64,000 bases of DNA, taken from contig NZ_CAMFHX010000001.1 of the NCBI RefSeq assembly GCF_945952365.1, positions 81,846 to 145,845 on the forward strand. Reading direction: 5' to 3'. Positions 8,990 to 18,858 of this stretch are shown here, piece by piece. Position 1 is the stretch's first letter. Each line of letters opens with the position of its first letter. The notes under the pieces were generated by a model, which did not search any database, had not been told where the DNA came from, and saw only the letters and a program-made list of their open reading frames with translations. Source of the DNA: an uncultured Cetobacterium sp. (GTDB lineage: Bacteria > Fusobacteriota > Fusobacteriia > Fusobacteriales > Fusobacteriaceae). A program made the translations under genes and the position numbers.

Positions 8990-9923
8990 CCTCTATTACC
9001 CTAACCTTAGCTCTCCAATTAAGAACATCATTTTTTATTGTTTCTTTTAACTCATCCATTGAATTAAATTTTTTCTCTTCTCTTAAAAACTCCATTAAAG
9101 ATACATATATTCTTTTTCCATAAATATCTCTATCAAAATCTAAGATATGTACTTCTATACTTCTTTCATCAGGCTTTAGTGTTGGATTTTTACCAATATT
9201 AATGACAGCACTCCAACTTCTCTCTTCCCCTTCTACTACTACTCTTCCTCCATATAATCCAAATGGAGGATATATTTTATTTAAAATTTTCAAATTAGCT
9301 GTTGGAAACCCCATAACTCTTCCTAATTTTCTTCCATGTACAACCTCACCAATAATTAAAAATGGTTGCCCTAAACATCTATTTGCTATATCCAAATTCC
9401 CTGTTGCTAACATCTCTCTTATAAAAGTTGAACTTATTACCTGCTCTTGAAGCTTTATTGGCTCAATCACATTTACGTTCATATCTAAATTTTTTGCAAA
9501 ACATTTTAAGTTATGAACTGTCCCTTTCCCACCTTTTCCAAAAGAAAAGTTAAATCCTACATAGATCTCTTTTGTATTTAAAGTTTCCTTTAACACTGTC
9601 TTTATAAATTGCTCAGGGCTCATACTTGAAAACTCTTTAGTAAAAGGTTGTAAAATTAAATAGTCTACTCCTAAAGATTTTATTATATGTACCTTCTCCT
9701 CTAAAGAGCTAATTAACTTCGGTGCTTTTATACTATTTGTCACCTCTAAAGGATGGTTTAAAAACGTAAATACCGCGGATTTACCTCCAGCTTTTTTCGC
9801 CTCTTCAACTGCTTTAGATATCAACTCCCTATGTCCCATATGAATTCCATCAAAAGCACCGATAGCAACATAAATATTTTCAAATTTTTCTTCAGTTAGC
9901 AAAATATTATCTATTATCTTCAT
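8964..9923 (-). CDS. ribF: Bifunctional riboflavin kinase / FAD synthetase
   Basis: A 319-residue enzyme that makes FMN and then FAD. The N-terminal adenylyltransferase domain has the nucleotidyl-transferase motif GAFDGIHMGH (residues 22-31). The C-terminal flavokinase domain has GRKLGRVMGFPTANL and the later SVEVHILDFD-like strand. Length is as expected for bacterial RibF. It lies just after whiA and overlaps scpA. Confidence 0.94.
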   Translation of the reverse strand: MKIIDNILLTEEKFENIYVAIGAFDGIHMGHRELISKAVEEAKKAGGKSAVFTFLNHPLEVTNSIKAPKLISSLEEKVHIIKSLGVDYLILQPFTKEFSSMSPEQFIKTVLKETLNTKEIYVGFNFSFGKGGKGTVHNLKCFAKNLDMNVNVIEPIKLQEQVISSTFIREMLATGNLDIANRCLGQPFLIIGEVVHGRKLGRVMGFPTANLKILNKIYPPFGLYGGRVVVEGEERSWSAVINIGKNPTLKPDERSIEVHILDFDRDIYGKRIYVSLMEFLREEKKFNSMDELKETIKNDVLNWRAKVRVIEDGDSTKDR

Positions 9924-9933
9924 AGTACTCCCC

Positions 9934-10836
9934 TTATGCCTCTCTATCTTTTTCTAAAAGTTCATTGTGTATATCTTCAATTCTTCTAAATCTGTTTCTT
10001 ATTCCAGATTTAGATATTCCTATTATTTCTGCTAACTCTTGCAAAGAAGCTTCTGGATTTTCTAATCTCAAGAATGCAATCTCTTCAAGAACAGGACTAA
10101 GGTTATTTAGCCCCATTCTATTTCCTATTAGGTTTATCATTTTTATCTGTTTTCTCGCTGTATCCAATGTTTTCGTTTCATTGGCAACTTCCCAGTTCAT
10201 CTCTCTAATAGTTTTATTTTTCAAATCTTTAATCATAGTAGTCTCTTCATAATTATAAAACTCTTTCATCGATCCTATTAAAACTATTATATCCATAATA
10301 TCTTCAGCGTTTCTCATATAAACTAAAGGTTTATTTCTCTTGATTGTCTTATATGCTCTTTTCTCCATCTTTATTAAAAGATTATATAGTTCATCAGCTA
10401 ATTCATCACTATCTACGAAAAAGTCTAATGCATACTCTTTTTCAGGAGATTTTATATATCCACACCCTAAGAACATCCCTCTTATAAATCCTTTTTCTAT
10501 TGTCTCATTTATATTTTCACTATGTAAACTATACCTATCTAAACTATCTATAAATCTCTTTACACCTGGTTGAGACGGAATAGTTATTACATATGTATTA
10601 TGTTCTCCAAACTTTTTACTTTTAGAAAATTTTATGAATATCTTTAATTTTGTTAATTCCTTTAGCATTGTGTATATTCTTTCAGCTATCTCTTTATTCT
10701 CTAGCTTCAACTCTATACTATTTTCATTTATGGCGTGTTTTAACAAGAGTATCGCTCTTATTTCAGCGTACTTTTCATCTTCTAATAGTTCACACCTATG
10801 AAGTATCTCATTTTTCACTTTATAAGTATACGACAC
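9934..10836 (-). CDS. whiA: WhiA family DNA-binding protein
   Basis: A 300-residue WhiA homologue. It has the degenerate LAGLIDADG-fold N-terminal half (RGMFLGCGYIKSPEKEYALDF) and a C-terminal WhiA helix-turn-helix (ASLQELAEIIGISKSGIRNR). WhiA regulates division and development genes in Gram-positive bacteria; its role here is not known. The usual neighbours in Firmicutes (rapZ, yvcK) are absent; instead it sits between polA and ribF, 11 bases from polA. Confidence 0.93.
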   Translation of the reverse strand: MSYTYKVKNEILHRCELLEDEKYAEIRAILLLKHAINENSIELKLENKEIAERIYTMLKELTKLKIFIKFSKSKKFGEHNTYVITIPSQPGVKRFIDSLDRYSLHSENINETIEKGFIRGMFLGCGYIKSPEKEYALDFFVDSDELADELYNLLIKMEKRAYKTIKRNKPLVYMRNAEDIMDIIVLIGSMKEFYNYEETTMIKDLKNKTIREMNWEVANETKTLDTARKQIKMINLIGNRMGLNNLSPVLEEIAFLRLENPEASLQELAEIIGISKSGIRNRFRRIEDIHNELLEKDREA

Positions 10837-10847
10837 AATTTTTCCTC

Positions 10848-13595
10848 CTACTTCGTTTCAGACCAATTCTGTCCTATAGAGCTATTTACCTCTAGATTTA
10901 CTTTAGAGAACTTTATACTTTCTCTCATAACTTTCTCTATTTCAGTTTTATACTCTAAGGCTTTATCTTTTTCCACTTCGAATATAAGTTCATCGTGTAC
11001 TTGAAGTAACATATGAATATCATTTTTATCTTTTAAAAGATTATATAAATTTATCATAACTTTTTTTAAAACCTCAGCAGCTGTTCCTTGAATCACTGTA
11101 TTTACAGCCATTCTTTCAGCCTGACTTTTTATAACTCTATTGTTTGAATTGATTCCATCTATTATTCTTTTTCTTTTGAAATATGTTTCTACATATCCAT
11201 TTTCTTCAGCAGACATTATAATCTCTTTCTCTAAATGTTTCACCGAAGGGTATTGTTCAAAATATCTACTGATATAATCAGACGCTTCTTTTGGAGTTAT
11301 CTTTAACTCTTGAGATAATCCAAATGCTGTCTTACCATATATTATACTGAAGTTTACTGTTTTTGCTGCATCTCTTTGCTCTCTTGAAACACTCTCTTCA
11401 TCTGACAATTGGAATAACTTTCTAGCTGTTAAACTATGTAAATCTAAATTTTCAGCATAAGCTTTTATCAGATTTTCATCCTGTGATATCTCTGCTAAAA
11501 CTCTCAACTCAATTTGAGAGTAGTCTATACCTAAAAGTACACATCCCTCTTTAGCTACAAATCCAGCTCTTATCTTCATTCCCTCCTCTGTTCTCACAGG
11601 GATATTTTGAAGATTTGGGTCTGATGATGACAATCTTCCTGTAGCTGTTCCTGTTTGATTGAATGTCGTATGAAGCCTATCATTTTCATCAGCCATCTTT
11701 GGAAGTGGATCTACATATGTAGATTTCAGTTTACTCAGTTTTCTATATTCTAAAATATACTTAGCTATTGGGTAGCCTTGTTCATCTAACTTTTCTAAAA
11801 CTTCACTGTCTGTTGAGAACCCTGTTTTTGTTTTCTTTACAGGTGGAATATTTAAGTTGATAAACAGAATCTCTCCTAGTTGCTTTGGAGAGTTAATATT
11901 GAACTCGCCCTCTGCTTCCTCATATATTTTAGCTGTTAAATTTTCTAGTTTTACTTCTAGCTCTGTACTATACTCTGCAAAATACTTTGGACATATTTTT
12001 ATTCCCTCTATTTCCATAGCTGCTAAAACTTTTATTAAAGGCATCTCTGTATCTTTTAAAACTTCATATAGATTGTTATGCTTTAACTCTTTTAAAAGCT
12101 CTGGATATGCTAATAGCATCCCTCTAGTTCTCTTTGCTAAAAACTTTCCATACTCTTCAGCTGACACATCGTCTATTTTTGTTTTTCCAAATACCTCTGA
12201 ATATTTCTCAATATCTTCCTCTATAACATTTCTTAACATAACCTCAATCTCTTCTCTAGTTTGAGATGTTAAAAGATGATAAGCTAACATTGTATCAAAC
12301 TCCATATTTTTTATAGAGTAACCTTTTCTTAAAATATTCTTAAATCCGTAAGAGATAAATTGAGTATCTGATTCTAGTAGTTTTTTTAATGAATCAATAC
12401 TTTCGTTATCATCTAGTGGTAAATAGTAATCTCTACTTTTTAAAGAAGCTGCCACTCCTTTATCACCTAAATATATTGCTACTTTCTCATTTGAAGATAA
12501 CTTTTTAAAAATCTCTTCTCCTTTTAAAATGAAAAAACCTTTTTCTTCAGGAGATACAATTTCTGTAGAAGCCATAAAATTAAACAATCCAAGTTGCATT
12601 CCACCACTTGCAGGAGCTGAAGCTACAACCTTCTCTTCTGCTGGTTCTATACTCAATGTCATCTGTGTTTCAGATTTTTCTTCAGAAGATGTTTGTGATA
12701 TTTCTGTACTCACTAGATTTTCAAGTCCTAACTTTTTTATTAGAGATTTAAACTCTAACATCTTAAAGAACTCCAACAACCTTGCATTATCCCTTTTATA
12801 TTCCAACTCTTCATCTTTTAAATCCAAATGGATATATTGAATAGTAGCTAACTCTCTACTTAAAAATGCCATCTCTTTATCTTCAATTAAATTATTTATT
12901 AATGATTTACCAATTCCAGGAAGTTCTGTTAAAGAATCTATATTTTTATATACACCCTCTAGATTTCCATACTTTTCTAACATCGGTATAGCTTTTTTTG
13001 ATCCTATTTTTCTAACACCTGGTATTCCATCACTTGTATCTCCAATTAATCCAAACAGATCAGGAATCATATCTGGTTTTACACCTAGCTGTTCTATTAC
13101 ATCCTCTTCAGTTCTAAGTATTTTTAAACCTCCACCATCTCCTTTTCCTAAAAGAGCTATATTTACGTGGTCATTTAATATTTGAGATAAGTCTTTATCT
13201 CCTGTTATCACATATGACTCGATTCCTTTCGCTGCTAAATCTTTAGCTAAACTTCCTAAGACATCATCTGCTTCATAGCCATCTATTTTAAATTTCTTTA
13301 TTCCAAAACAATCTAAAAGTTCCTCTATTCTTGGAATTTGAACTACTAAATCCTCAGGGGCTGCATCTCTTTTTGCTTTATAATCCTTATACATCTCACT
13401 TCTTTTTAGAGTCGCTCTTTTAACATCAAAAGCAGCTCCTATATAATCAGGTTCTAACTGATTTATTACACTTAACAGTGTGTTTATGAATCCATAAACC
13501 GCTCCTGTCGGTTCATTTTTAGTTCTAAAATTAAGATTCCCATAAAAAGCTCTGTACATTATTGCACTTACATCTAATAAAACTGCTTTTTTCAT
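10848..13595 (-). CDS. polA: DNA polymerase I
   Basis: A 915-residue repair and Okazaki-processing polymerase. The 5'-nuclease domain occupies about residues 1-290 (GDTSDGIPGVRKIG). The middle domain lacks the DxE exonuclease signature: the corresponding strand reads VAIYLGDKG, so proofreading is probably inactive. The polymerase domain is intact, with motif A DYSQIELR (D691), motif B RDAAKTVNFSIIYG and motif C VHDEL (D868). The ATG at 13595 is divergent from ssb. Downstream come whiA, ribF, scpA and the methylase on the same strand with small gaps. Confidence 0.96.
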   Translation of the reverse strand: MKKAVLLDVSAIMYRAFYGNLNFRTKNEPTGAVYGFINTLLSVINQLEPDYIGAAFDVKRATLKRSEMYKDYKAKRDAAPEDLVVQIPRIEELLDCFGIKKFKIDGYEADDVLGSLAKDLAAKGIESYVITGDKDLSQILNDHVNIALLGKGDGGGLKILRTEEDVIEQLGVKPDMIPDLFGLIGDTSDGIPGVRKIGSKKAIPMLEKYGNLEGVYKNIDSLTELPGIGKSLINNLIEDKEMAFLSRELATIQYIHLDLKDEELEYKRDNARLLEFFKMLEFKSLIKKLGLENLVSTEISQTSSEEKSETQMTLSIEPAEEKVVASAPASGGMQLGLFNFMASTEIVSPEEKGFFILKGEEIFKKLSSNEKVAIYLGDKGVAASLKSRDYYLPLDDNESIDSLKKLLESDTQFISYGFKNILRKGYSIKNMEFDTMLAYHLLTSQTREEIEVMLRNVIEEDIEKYSEVFGKTKIDDVSAEEYGKFLAKRTRGMLLAYPELLKELKHNNLYEVLKDTEMPLIKVLAAMEIEGIKICPKYFAEYSTELEVKLENLTAKIYEEAEGEFNINSPKQLGEILFINLNIPPVKKTKTGFSTDSEVLEKLDEQGYPIAKYILEYRKLSKLKSTYVDPLPKMADENDRLHTTFNQTGTATGRLSSSDPNLQNIPVRTEEGMKIRAGFVAKEGCVLLGIDYSQIELRVLAEISQDENLIKAYAENLDLHSLTARKLFQLSDEESVSREQRDAAKTVNFSIIYGKTAFGLSQELKITPKEASDYISRYFEQYPSVKHLEKEIIMSAEENGYVETYFKRKRIIDGINSNNRVIKSQAERMAVNTVIQGTAAEVLKKVMINLYNLLKDKNDIHMLLQVHDELIFEVEKDKALEYKTEIEKVMRESIKFSKVNLEVNSSIGQNWSETK

Positions 13596-13743
13596 CTTTG
13601 TCCCCTTTCATTCTTTTTACATTTTTCATATTATTATACCATACAGACTAACTTTATAAAAAAAATTATTTTATAAATAAATATTATTTTTTCTATTTTT
13701 CTGTTATAATTTGAATGTATAAACTAAAATATAGGAGGTATTT

Positions 13744-14169
13744 ATGAATCTAGTTGTATTAATTGGACGTTTAACTAGAGATCCTGAACTTAAATTTGGA
13801 CAAAGTGGTAAAGCTTACTCAAGATTTAGCTTAGCTGTTGACAGACCTTTCTCTAAAGGTGAAGCAGATTTCATCAACTGTGTCGCTTTCGGAAAGACAG
13901 CTGAACTTATTGGTGAGTACCTAAGAAAAGGAAGAAAAGTTGCTGTTAACGGTAGACTTCAAATGAATAGATATGAAGTAAATGGAGAAAAAAGAACTAG
14001 TTACGATGTACTAGTTGAAAGTATGGAGTTTGTTGAAGGAAGAGGAGAGGCTTCTCCATCAAATGACTTCGCACCAACACCATCATACTCAGCACCAAGA
14101 GCTGCTGAGGCACCATCAAAAGATGACTTCGGTGGATCATCTTTCGATGAGGACGAATTCCCGTTCTAA
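13744..14169 (+). CDS. ssb: Single-stranded DNA-binding protein
   Basis: A 141-residue SSB. The OB-fold (MNLVVLIGRLTRDPELKF to about residue 105) is followed by a short disordered Pro/Ser/Ala linker and the acidic protein-interaction tail ending DEDEFPF. GGAGG precedes the ATG. The TPP riboswitch begins only 18 bases after its stop. Confidence 0.97.
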   Translation: MNLVVLIGRLTRDPELKFGQSGKAYSRFSLAVDRPFSKGEADFINCVAFGKTAELIGEYLRKGRKVAVNGRLQMNRYEVNGEKRTSYDVLVESMEFVEGRGEASPSNDFAPTPSYSAPRAAEAPSKDDFGGSSFDEDEFPF

Positions 14170-14187
14170 TAATTAAATAATTTATAA

Positions 14188-14262
14188 ACTACTAGGGGTG
14201 CCTTCGGGCTGAGATTTTACCCTTAGAACCTGATCTAGTTAATACTAGCGTAGGGAAGTAGT
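14188..14262 (+). ncRNA. TPP (THI-box) riboswitch
   Basis: The plus strand contains the conserved aptamer elements in order: GGGGTGCC, CTGAGA, ACCC, AACCTGATCTAGTTAATACT, AGCGTAGGGAA. The closing stem P1 pairs ACTACT (14188-14193) with AGTAGT (14257-14262). It is followed by an intrinsic terminator and then tenA-thiZXY, so thiamine pyrophosphate should switch the salvage operon off. There is too little room for a separate promoter after ssb, so transcription may enter from ssb. Confidence 0.96.
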
Positions 14263-14296
14263 CTTAACACACATTTATCTTCTATAATTGTGTTCT

Positions 14297-14345
14297 AAAA
14301 GCTATTTTCCTAATTTTTTGGAAAATAGCTTTTTTTATTTTTACA
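14297..14345 (+). terminator. Riboswitch-controlled terminator before tenA
   Basis: A 14-bp stem (14297-14310 with 14320-14333) is followed by a T-rich run. It lies between the TPP aptamer and tenA and is the likely expression platform. Confidence 0.9.
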
Positions 14346-14376
14346 AAATTTTCGACAAATTTTACAGGAGGATTTT

Positions 14377-15030
14377 ATGTTTTCAAAAGAGTTATATTTA
14401 AGTGCAAAAGAGATTTGGGATAGCTACTACGAGCATCCGTTTGTAAAAGAGATAGGTGAAAATAGTTTAGAAAAAGAGAGATTTAAATTCTATATTATTC
14501 AAGATTATCTGTATCTTTTAGAATATGCAAAACTTTTTGCTCTTGGAGTTATAAAAAGTAAAAATGAAAGTGATATGAAAAAGTTTGCAAAACTTACTGA
14601 TGGAATTTTAAACTCTGAGATGGGAATACATAGAGTTTATATGAAAAAATTAGGTATAACCGAAGAGGATATTTCAAAAATAAAACCAACTTTAGATAAT
14701 GTCTCTTATACAAGTTATATGCTTTCAGTTTCACACTGTGGAGATATAAAAGAGATTGCTGTTGCTGCTCTTTCATGTATGTGGAGTTATAAAATGATTG
14801 GTGATAAATTAAAAGAGCTCTATGGAACTGAACAAGATTTTTATGGAGATTGGATTAAAACATATTCATCTTCTACTTATGAAGAGCTTACAAATTGGAA
14901 TATTGAACTTGTTGAAAAATATTGTATAAATATCTCTGAAGAGGAGAAAGAGCATCTAAAAACTATATTTATCAACTGTAGTATCTACGAGTATAAATTC
15001 TGGGATATGTCATATAAGGGGTCTCATTAA
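14377..15030 (+). CDS. tenA: Thiaminase II / aminopyrimidine aminohydrolase
   Basis: A 217-residue all-helical TenA protein that hydrolyses aminopyrimidine breakdown products of thiamine to hydroxymethylpyrimidine for salvage. The conserved QDYLYL segment (residues 42-47) and the catalytic cysteine in AALSCMWSY (C134) are present. GGAGG precedes the ATG. It is the first gene after the TPP riboswitch, one base from the ABC ATPase gene, which supports a role in thiamine salvage. Confidence 0.94.
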   Translation: MFSKELYLSAKEIWDSYYEHPFVKEIGENSLEKERFKFYIIQDYLYLLEYAKLFALGVIKSKNESDMKKFAKLTDGILNSEMGIHRVYMKKLGITEEDISKIKPTLDNVSYTSYMLSVSHCGDIKEIAVAALSCMWSYKMIGDKLKELYGTEQDFYGDWIKTYSSSTYEELTNWNIELVEKYCINISEEEKEHLKTIFINCSIYEYKFWDMSYKGSH

Positions 15031-15031
15031 A

Positions 15032-15754
15032 ATGGATATTCTTAATGTTAGCAATCTTACTTTTAATTACAATAACAACTTAGAAAATTTGCCGATTTTA
15101 AAAAATCTATCATTTAATGTCAAGAGTAATGAACTAGTAAGTATAGTTGGTGGAAGTGGTTGTGGAAAATCAACTATCATAAAACTTTTAGCAAGTATTG
15201 AAAAACCTATTCAGGGTGATATCGTTATAAACAGCATCTCATACATGCCACAATCGGATACTCTGCTACCTTGGAGGACTATCCTTCAAAATATTCTTCT
15301 TCCAATTGAGATTGAAAAAGGAGATTTGATTAAAGAGAAAGAAAACGCTTTAAACCTTTTAAAAAGGTTTAATCTTTTACCCTATGCTGATAATTATCCA
15401 AAAGAACTTTCTGGTGGAATGAAACAGCGTATCTCTCTAATTAGGACTCTTATGAACAAAGGTGAACTTTTACTTTTAGATGAGCCTTTCTCTGCTCTTG
15501 ATGCTATTACACGTGAGGATTTACAAAAATGGCTTTTAGATAGTTTAAACTCTCTTCAAAAAAGTATGATTTTTATTACTCATGATATTGATGAAGCTAT
15601 ATTTTTATCCGATCGTATCTTAGTTTGTAATGAAAAACCACTTTCATCTTTTAAGGAGTTTAAAGTTCCTAAAGATATAACTTTTGAAGAAACAGCAAAA
15701 TTAAAAAAAGAGATTTTGAAATCTGTGAAAGGTGTTGAAGATGAAAAAATTTAA
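15032..15754 (+). CDS. thiZ: Thiamine-precursor ABC transporter, ATP-binding protein
   Basis: A 240-residue ABC ATPase. Walker A is GGSGCGKST (residues 40-48), the signature is LSGGMKQR, and Walker B reads LLLLDEPFSALD. Its similarity is to the nitrate/sulfonate/taurine-type import ATPases used by ThiXYZ systems. It overlaps the permease gene, and operon position after the TPP riboswitch and tenA points to pyrimidine or thiamine-breakdown-product import. Confidence 0.87.
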   Translation: MDILNVSNLTFNYNNNLENLPILKNLSFNVKSNELVSIVGGSGCGKSTIIKLLASIEKPIQGDIVINSISYMPQSDTLLPWRTILQNILLPIEIEKGDLIKEKENALNLLKRFNLLPYADNYPKELSGGMKQRISLIRTLMNKGELLLLDEPFSALDAITREDLQKWLLDSLNSLQKSMIFITHDIDEAIFLSDRILVCNEKPLSSFKEFKVPKDITFEETAKLKKEILKSVKGVEDEKI

Positions 15755-16481
15755 TCCTGGAACAATATCTATATCATTATTTTTTATATTCTGGGAGATT
15801 TTAGGACGAGTTATAAATAAAGGGTATATTCTTCCTACTCCTATAAATATTCTTCTAAAAATATGGGCTTTAAAGGAAAGTATTTTTCTAACTCATCTAC
15901 CCGCTACTTTAACAATAGCTGTTATTGCTTCTATTTTGACTTTAATTCTAGGTGTTGCCTTAGCTATTGCTATGGATTCTAACAAAACTGTTTATGACTC
16001 AATCTATCCTTTGATTGTCACAAGCCAGACTATTCCAATAACTGCATTAGCACCAATTTTTATTTTATGGTTTGGCTACTCTATTTGGAGTAAAATTATT
16101 GTTGCAGTTATAATCTCATTTTTTCCAATAACCATAACTATTTATAACGGATTTCAAAACATTGAAAATGATGAGATTAACTATTTTAAAAGTTTAAAAG
16201 CTACAAAGACTCAGATTTTTTTCAAATTGAAACTACCGAGAGCACTCCCGAACTTTTTCTCGGCTTTAAAAATGAGTGTTCCTTTAGTTTTAATTGGTTC
16301 TGCCATAGGAGAATGGCTTGGAGCTACATCTGGACTTGGATATTTTAGTAAAAGAATGATGTCGCAACTTGATGGAGCAGGAGTATTTGCTCCGATTGTA
16401 GTTATCTCTCTTTTAGCAATCATTTTAGTGAGAATAATTACAAGCTTAGAAGATAAAATTTTACATTGGAGGAAAAAATAG
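15741..16481 (+). CDS. thiX: Thiamine-precursor ABC transporter, permease
   Basis: A 246-residue inner-membrane permease of the binding-protein-dependent (SsuC/TauC-like) type. The cytoplasmic EAA-like loop reads YFKSLKATKTQIFFKLKLP. The ATG at 15741 has AAAGG about 8 bases upstream; GTG 15732 is an alternative giving three more residues. It overlaps both neighbours and should pair with ThiZ and the lipoprotein ThiY. Confidence 0.85.
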   Translation: MKKFNPGTISISLFFIFWEILGRVINKGYILPTPINILLKIWALKESIFLTHLPATLTIAVIASILTLILGVALAIAMDSNKTVYDSIYPLIVTSQTIPITALAPIFILWFGYSIWSKIIVAVIISFFPITITIYNGFQNIENDEINYFKSLKATKTQIFFKLKLPRALPNFFSALKMSVPLVLIGSAIGEWLGATSGLGYFSKRMMSQLDGAGVFAPIVVISLLAIILVRIITSLEDKILHWRKK

Positions 16482-17464
16482 TGAAAAAATTACTAACTTT
16501 ATTTATTTTAGCAACTCTATTTTTTAGCTGTAACTCAAAAAGTTCAGAAAAAACAAAAAATTTAAAAGAAGTTTCTATAATTTTAGATTGGTATCCAAAT
16601 GCTGTTCACTCTTTTTTATACACAGCTATTGAAAAGGGATATTTTGAAGAGGAGGGAATAAAACTTAATATTATATACCCATCTTCTCCGTCTGACTCTC
16701 TAACTTTACCCGCTGCAAAAAAAGCTGATATTGGAATATCTTATTTAAATAGTGTGGTTATGGCTAAAGTAAACGAAAATGTTCCTGTGAAATCTTTTGG
16801 TGCTGTTCTTCAAAGGTCTGTAAATACAGTTATCTCTTTAAAAGAGAAAAATATAACTTCTCCAAAAGATTTCGAAAATAAAATTGCAGGAACAAGCGGT
16901 GGTGTTTTATCTGAAACATACCTTAACTCTATGATGAAATTTGAAAGCTTAGACCCTAAGTCTCTGAAAATAATTGATGTCGGTTTTGAACTTCTAACTG
17001 CAATGATAACAAATAGAGTTGATTTTACTATTGGAAATATGGTTAATCACGAGGTGCCTGTTATTAAGGAAAAAGGGATTGATATAAACTACTTCCTTAT
17101 AGATAATTTTGGTATTCCTCAAGCTTATGAACTTATCTTAGTTGCAAATGAAGATCTTTTAAATCAAAATAAAGATATCTATGAAAAAGTTTTAAAAGCT
17201 ATGAAAAAAGGGTTCTATGCTGTTCAAAATAACCCTGAAGAAGCTTTAAAACTTTTACTTTCAAAACAAGCCGTAGAACAGTTCCCTCTAAGTGAAAATG
17301 TTGAGAAAGAAAGCCTAGAGATTCTGTTACCAATTATGGAAACTGAGAGTGCCAAATTCTTAGAGCAAAATGAGAACATCTGGGAAAATAATATAAATTG
17401 GCTATATGAAAATGGTATTATTCAAAAAAAATTACCTGCTCAAAATTTTATATATCAATTTTAA
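16481..17464 (+). CDS. thiY: Thiamine-precursor ABC transporter, substrate-binding lipoprotein
   Basis: A 327-residue NMT1/THI5-like binding protein. The N-terminus is a lipoprotein signal (KKLLTLFILATLFFSC), and the mature part opens with ILDWYPNAVHSFLYTAIEKG, characteristic of pyrimidine-precursor binders such as ThiY. The start is GTG 16481, overlapping the permease stop by one base, with GGAGG 8 bases upstream. The cognate ligand is most likely a formylaminopyrimidine, inferred from the tenA/riboswitch context. Confidence 0.87.
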   Translation: MKKLLTLFILATLFFSCNSKSSEKTKNLKEVSIILDWYPNAVHSFLYTAIEKGYFEEEGIKLNIIYPSSPSDSLTLPAAKKADIGISYLNSVVMAKVNENVPVKSFGAVLQRSVNTVISLKEKNITSPKDFENKIAGTSGGVLSETYLNSMMKFESLDPKSLKIIDVGFELLTAMITNRVDFTIGNMVNHEVPVIKEKGIDINYFLIDNFGIPQAYELILVANEDLLNQNKDIYEKVLKAMKKGFYAVQNNPEEALKLLLSKQAVEQFPLSENVEKESLEILLPIMETESAKFLEQNENIWENNINWLYENGIIQKKLPAQNFIYQF

Positions 17465-17513
17465 ATTTTTTAAAGTATAATACCCTTTAGAATGAAAATT
17501 TGGAGGGATTATT

Positions 17514-18857
17514 TTGAAACAACTTCGCTCTTTATGGAGAGAAAACAAAAGTGAAATTTTATCAATTTTTACAATTGCTTTACCAACTATCGTCGATATG
17601 TTTGTACAAACATTACTCGGTTTCTTCGACTTAATTATGGTTGGTAGACTTGGACCTGAGGCAATTGCTGCTGTCGGACTTGGAACTGCACCTATCTTAA
17701 CTGTAATACCAATATTTTTTGCTATAAGTGTGGGAACTACAGCTATGGTAAGTAGAGCGTACGGAGCTAAAAACTACTCTGAAGCTCGTGATGGTATGAG
17801 TCAAAGTTTAATCTTGGGGATTCCTGCTGCTCTTATTGTTACAATTGCTTTTATCATTTTTGGACAAAATATTTTAGGGCTTATCAGTAAAAATCAGCCG
17901 ATTGGTGATGCTTTAAGCTACTTAAAAGTTGTTTCATTGGGAATTCCATTTCTATGTTTCAATATCATTTTCTCTTATGGATTTAGATCTATAAGTAAGT
18001 CTAAAATTCCAATGATAAACAACACTATAAGTATTTTTTCGAATATACTTTTGAACTACATATTTATTTTCGTATTAAATCTTGGAGTTTTTGGAGCTGG
18101 AATTGCAACTACAATATCAAGAGGAATAGTTACACTTATCTTCTCTTTCCTTATAATATATAAGAAAAACTATTGTATTTCTTTAACTAAAAAGGATTTT
18201 AAAATAAAAAAAGAGGTTTGTAAAAGACTTATAAAAGTTGGATTACCATCTGCTGGTGAGCAGAGTATATTTAGAATTGGAATGCTTATATTTGAAGCTA
18301 TGGTTATAAACTTAGGAACACTTCAATATGCAGCTCATAAAATTGCCCTTACAGCTGAATCGTTCTCTTTCAATTTAGGATTGGGATTCTCAGTTGCAGG
18401 AACTGCTCTTGTTGGTCAACATCTTGGAGCTAAAAAATACCAAGATGCTAAAAAAGCTGGTTATCTGAATATGTTTTTAGCTATGTTTGTTATGACTGCA
18501 TTTGGATTTATCTTTATGGTATTTCCTAAATTCGTTATATCAATGTTTACAAAAGAGCAAAACATTGTTCCTATGGCTAGTTCTGCACTTAGAATAGTTT
18601 CAATAGCTCAACCTATTCTTGCAGTATCTATGGTTTTGAGTGGTGCTTTAAGAGGTGCTGGAGATACTAAATCTGTTCTTTGGATAACATCTTTAGGAAT
18701 GTTTCTTATTAGAATCCCTATAACATATCTGTTCCTTTATGTATTTAACTTTGGATTAAATGGTGCTTGGATGGTTATGATTATAGATTTAACTTATAGA
18801 GGAATTGCTTGTTTATACAGATTCAGACAGGGAAAATGGAGATATATAGAGGTGTAA
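17514..18857 (+). CDS. MATE family efflux transporter
   Basis: A 447-residue multidrug and toxin extrusion transporter with about 12 transmembrane segments in two homologous halves. The MATE pattern is seen at the N-terminus (ALPTIVDMFVQTLLGFFDLIMVGRLG) and repeated around residue 245. The start is TTG 17514 with GGAGGG 6 bases upstream. The next gene follows after one base. The substrate cannot be predicted. Confidence 0.9.
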   Translation: MKQLRSLWRENKSEILSIFTIALPTIVDMFVQTLLGFFDLIMVGRLGPEAIAAVGLGTAPILTVIPIFFAISVGTTAMVSRAYGAKNYSEARDGMSQSLILGIPAALIVTIAFIIFGQNILGLISKNQPIGDALSYLKVVSLGIPFLCFNIIFSYGFRSISKSKIPMINNTISIFSNILLNYIFIFVLNLGVFGAGIATTISRGIVTLIFSFLIIYKKNYCISLTKKDFKIKKEVCKRLIKVGLPSAGEQSIFRIGMLIFEAMVINLGTLQYAAHKIALTAESFSFNLGLGFSVAGTALVGQHLGAKKYQDAKKAGYLNMFLAMFVMTAFGFIFMVFPKFVISMFTKEQNIVPMASSALRIVSIAQPILAVSMVLSGALRGAGDTKSVLWITSLGMFLIRIPITYLFLYVFNFGLNGAWMVMIIDLTYRGIACLYRFRQGKWRYIEV

Positions 18858-18858
18858 T

